From Trochalopteron elliotii (taxonomy: Eukaryota; Chordata; Aves; Passeriformes; Leiothrichidae): DNA of 64,000 bases. The first letter of the stretch is position 1. Each line of letters opens with the position of its first letter. The position numbers and the translations under genes are program-made. Shown one piece after another: positions 61,506 through 64,000 of this stretch. Below the pieces are notes generated by a model, which was not told the origin of the DNA, ran no database searches, and worked only from the letters and a program-made list of their open reading frames with translations. Where the stretch lies: the NCBI GenBank assembly GCA_024734555.1, contig JANPWX010000537.1:1946682-2010681 (forward strand). The letters are read 5' to 3'.

Positions 61506-61763
61506 TTCTTGGCAGTCACCTGGCACCCCCTCACGAAGAGGGGGTTCAGCACTCACTTTACTTGGTATGGGTAAACCACCACCGTGGCTGTGGAAGTGCC
61601 TAGCATTATAGTCTATTATGACACCTTTTCCAACATCCACCTTTCCAGAAAAGTTATGCACTGGGAGGAAGTAACAAAGATGGATCCAGACCCTTCTCAG
61701 TCATCTCCTGACAGGCTGAGACAATGATAACAAGCCAAAATGTAGGAACTTACACTCAAACAC
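61506..61763. other. Short spacer with a perfect hairpin
   Basis: Unique spacer between two CR1 copies of opposite orientation. It contains CCCCCTC-ACGAA-GAGGGGG (61526-61544), a 7-bp perfect stem with a 5-base loop. Confidence 0.7.
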
Positions 61764-61975
61764 ACAAGAATTTTATTCTTTTTTTGCCGTGAGTATGGCC
61801 AAACACTTTAACAAGTTTCCCAGAAAGCTGTGAAGTCTTCAGCTTGATGACACTCAAAACCTGAATGGACACGGACCTAAGCAACTTGCTGTAGCTGACT
61901 CTGCTTGAGCTGGAGCATGGATTACAGACCTCCTGAGGTCTCTTCCAGCCTCAAACATTCTGCAATTCTGTGAAT
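61764..61975 (+). mobile_element. CR1 LINE 3' end, about 210 bp
   Basis: Plus-oriented: 'aattttattctttttttgcc' and 'gtgagtatggccaaacactt' (the CR1 'gtgagggtggtgaggcactg' block), 'agtttcccagaaagctgtga', 'aaaacctgaatggacacgga', 'cctaagcaacttgctgtagc', 'tgaggtctcttccagcctca', and the tail 'cattctgcaattctgtgaat'. It is moderately diverged and lies 260 bp from the ancient minus-strand CR1. Confidence 0.9.
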
Positions 61976-64000
61976 TTATAAGACAGTGCTATTTGTTTTA
62001 CATGTCCTTCCTTGAATTCAGAGAGCATTTTGCAAGCAGTTTTAACTTTTCATAACAATAATGTTAAATAACCTGAAGTCATGGTCTGATCTGCAGCTGA
62101 AGGTCACTCTGGGAACAAGATTAGACATTTTGCTAGTCTCTGCAATATGACATGAATGACATGTAACATTTCAAACAGTATTTGAAATGCTGTACTTGAT
62201 TCCTCTGGATACTGAGAGCACATCTTTTTAACCCTAGATCAAAGCCCTTCTCCCAGCTTGAGCACTGGTATTAGACAGTTTCCCTGTCACAGTCTCCCTC
62301 TTCCCACCATTCCACCTTTAAAAAGCAGCATGTTATTTTTAAGGAAGTTGAAGCTCAGCGCTGACATTACTAGTAAAGATCTGCATCCAAATTCATGACT
62401 CACATGACCCAGGGCAGGCCTCTGCAGTCGAATGGGCGTATTGGCAAGCATCACTTGTGACCTGGACTCCATCCCCTGTGTTCCCAGAACCTCACAGTCA
62501 TTTCATTAGTGCCCACATGGATGAGTAACACGAATAGCATGAGTCACAGTCAGGGACTGGATATGCCTCAATAGTCTTTCCACTATGCCTAAGGTTTTTG
62601 AATTAGTCAAGAAGCTCATGTCCCAGCAGGATGGTCAGACGGGCAGATGGATGTCTCTGGCCCCAAGACAGAGAGTCTCTAATCACAGTCATCCATTGAG
62701 AAGTTTGTCACTGGAGCAGCACAGCAAATCATAGGATTGTACCTTACTGAAGAGCTGAGCCAAAATGTATTTATCTTGACGCAGGAAATTTTCCACATTT
62801 ATCCCTCCTACAAGAGTTTACCTTTCTTTTCTGCTGCAATGGGGAAGCTCTGACATCTGAATTCACTAGGCATGGGACCTGACTCTTAAAAGAACCTACA
62901 GCTTTCACACATTACTGACTTGAAAACTTGTGGGGTGGTCAAAATACTCTCAAGCTAGTCTTGTAACCTGATTTTGATACTTTGCAGGAATTTTAAAAGT
63001 ATTCACACTCCTTTTTGTTCTCTTATTTAACAGATTGTTTTTTAGGACTTTTCTACTTTCATGACATTTCTGGTTGTGAAATAATGTAAAATACATTTAA
63101 ATATAATGGAGGGTTTTAAACTCCCTGTTCAGACAGGGTACCAAAACATAGTACAAGCACATGTCCTGAACAAGAGTGCAATAGCAGAGTGTGAGAAAAA
63201 AAAAACCCCACCACATTTAACACAACTCTCTCTATGCATATTTCGTAGTTATATAGTTGAAATCCACACTATGTCAGGTATGATATAATTCTTTAATAGT
63301 GACTCTCCTTTTTCTTTTGTATGTTATGAACACCATTGTTTTTTTCAATTATTGGTAAACCTGCTGATAATTCCTTTAAAAGGCTAGAGAGGACTATTCT
63401 GTTAAATCTTCTCTTGGAATTTGTGTCCATAAAGGTGTCTCTTCTACTGACAGACCTTCACACTTCCTTGTTCCAAATGGGTGATTCTCCCCAGAAAATA
63501 ATTATATATAAAGACATGAGCATTTTTATCCTACAGGCGAGATACAGACAGGAAAGGCCTTGTTTCCAAGTCTTGCCAGAGCAGGAGGTATGAGGTGGAC
63601 ACTGGGTAGTTGAGTGTTCATTGTTTCTGAAGAAATGTAAGAACTTGGGGTAACTTATCCCTGGAAACTAAGGTGCCAAGTGGTTGTAGATACAAAGAAG
63701 CTCAAGAGAGGTTTGTGAAGCTCCTAATAATCTGTGATTCAGGCACCCTGAAGGGCTGTTAGGTAACAAGCCCTCCAGCAAATCTGGCCTCTTGACCTGG
63801 GTATTTTCTCATCTTGAGCTAGATGGGGAAATGGTGAAGAATTACAGCCTGACCGCTGAGGGGAAGCAGTAACCACGCAGCATTCAATCCCGCTGCTGTT
63901 TGTGCCTTCTAAGAATTAATTTTGATCCTATGATCTCATACTTCTAAAACTCCTGTGTGCCCTACCAAAGGTTATTGAAATGTCAGTTTTGCAAAAATTG
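61976..64000. other. Unique DNA to the window end
   Basis: No gene, RNA or repeat recognised. Frames of 60-85 codons at 63.1-63.6 kb have no protein-like pattern. Confidence 0.55.

Noticed and set aside
1..64000. CRISPR array, operon, phage or other prokaryotic system
   Set aside because: There are no regularly spaced repeats and no dense coding. The repeats are those of a bird genome.

Overview
This window looks like a gene-poor stretch of a bird nuclear genome. The main evidence is its interspersed repeats. There are about a dozen pieces of the LINE CR1, most ending in the CR1 3' repeat (ATTCTRTG)n, plus three solo long terminal repeats (LTRs) of avian endogenous retroviruses (ERVs) and one more likely LTR. 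The background is AT-rich and CpG-poor, with no operons or dense coding. I cannot fix the bird order from sequence alone.

I find no convincing host protein-coding gene. The open frames are short, and the longer ones are either CR1 reverse-transcriptase debris (about 6.5 and 27-28 kb, minus strand) or chance frames in locally GC-richer DNA (19.7, 23.4, 35.2 and 43 kb). The window is best read as intergenic DNA or part of a very long intron. The possible host elements are a CpG-enriched, motif-rich block at 17.19-17.66 kb that could be a promoter or enhancer, and two plus-strand intervals with good splice-site consensus on both sides (24,179-24,317 and 26,049-26,135). The second is open in one frame throughout.

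Layout. 3.2-4.07 kb: a very old CR1 relic, plus strand. 5.71-6.70 kb: a CR1 3' portion, minus strand. 9.16-9.72 kb: a solo ERVL-type LTR, plus strand, followed within 60 bp by a minus-strand CR1 (9.78-10.60 kb). 10.6-24.8 kb: mostly unique DNA with the 17.2 kb block, a 24-A run and a CTG microsatellite. 24.8-28.9 kb: a repeat cluster with a degraded CR1, a 26-bp palindrome, a 1.2-kb CR1 with recognisable RT pieces, and a solo LTR with an exact 6-bp target duplication. 31.7, 36.6, 46.2, 51.5 and 55.6 kb: short CR1 tails. 39.55-40.06 kb: a second, better preserved solo LTR of the same family as the one at 28.4 kb. 47.56-48.15 kb: a probable further LTR. 60.9-62.0 kb: an ancient CR1 next to a younger CR1 of opposite orientation.

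Nothing here resembles a multi-gene system. The most useful observations are the pair of sibling solo LTRs with target-site duplications, the two age layers of CR1, a short patch inside a CR1 that matches host sequence 2.1 kb upstream, the palindrome near a candidate exon, and the isolated CpG-rich block. All family assignments were made by eye from known repeat features, without any search.
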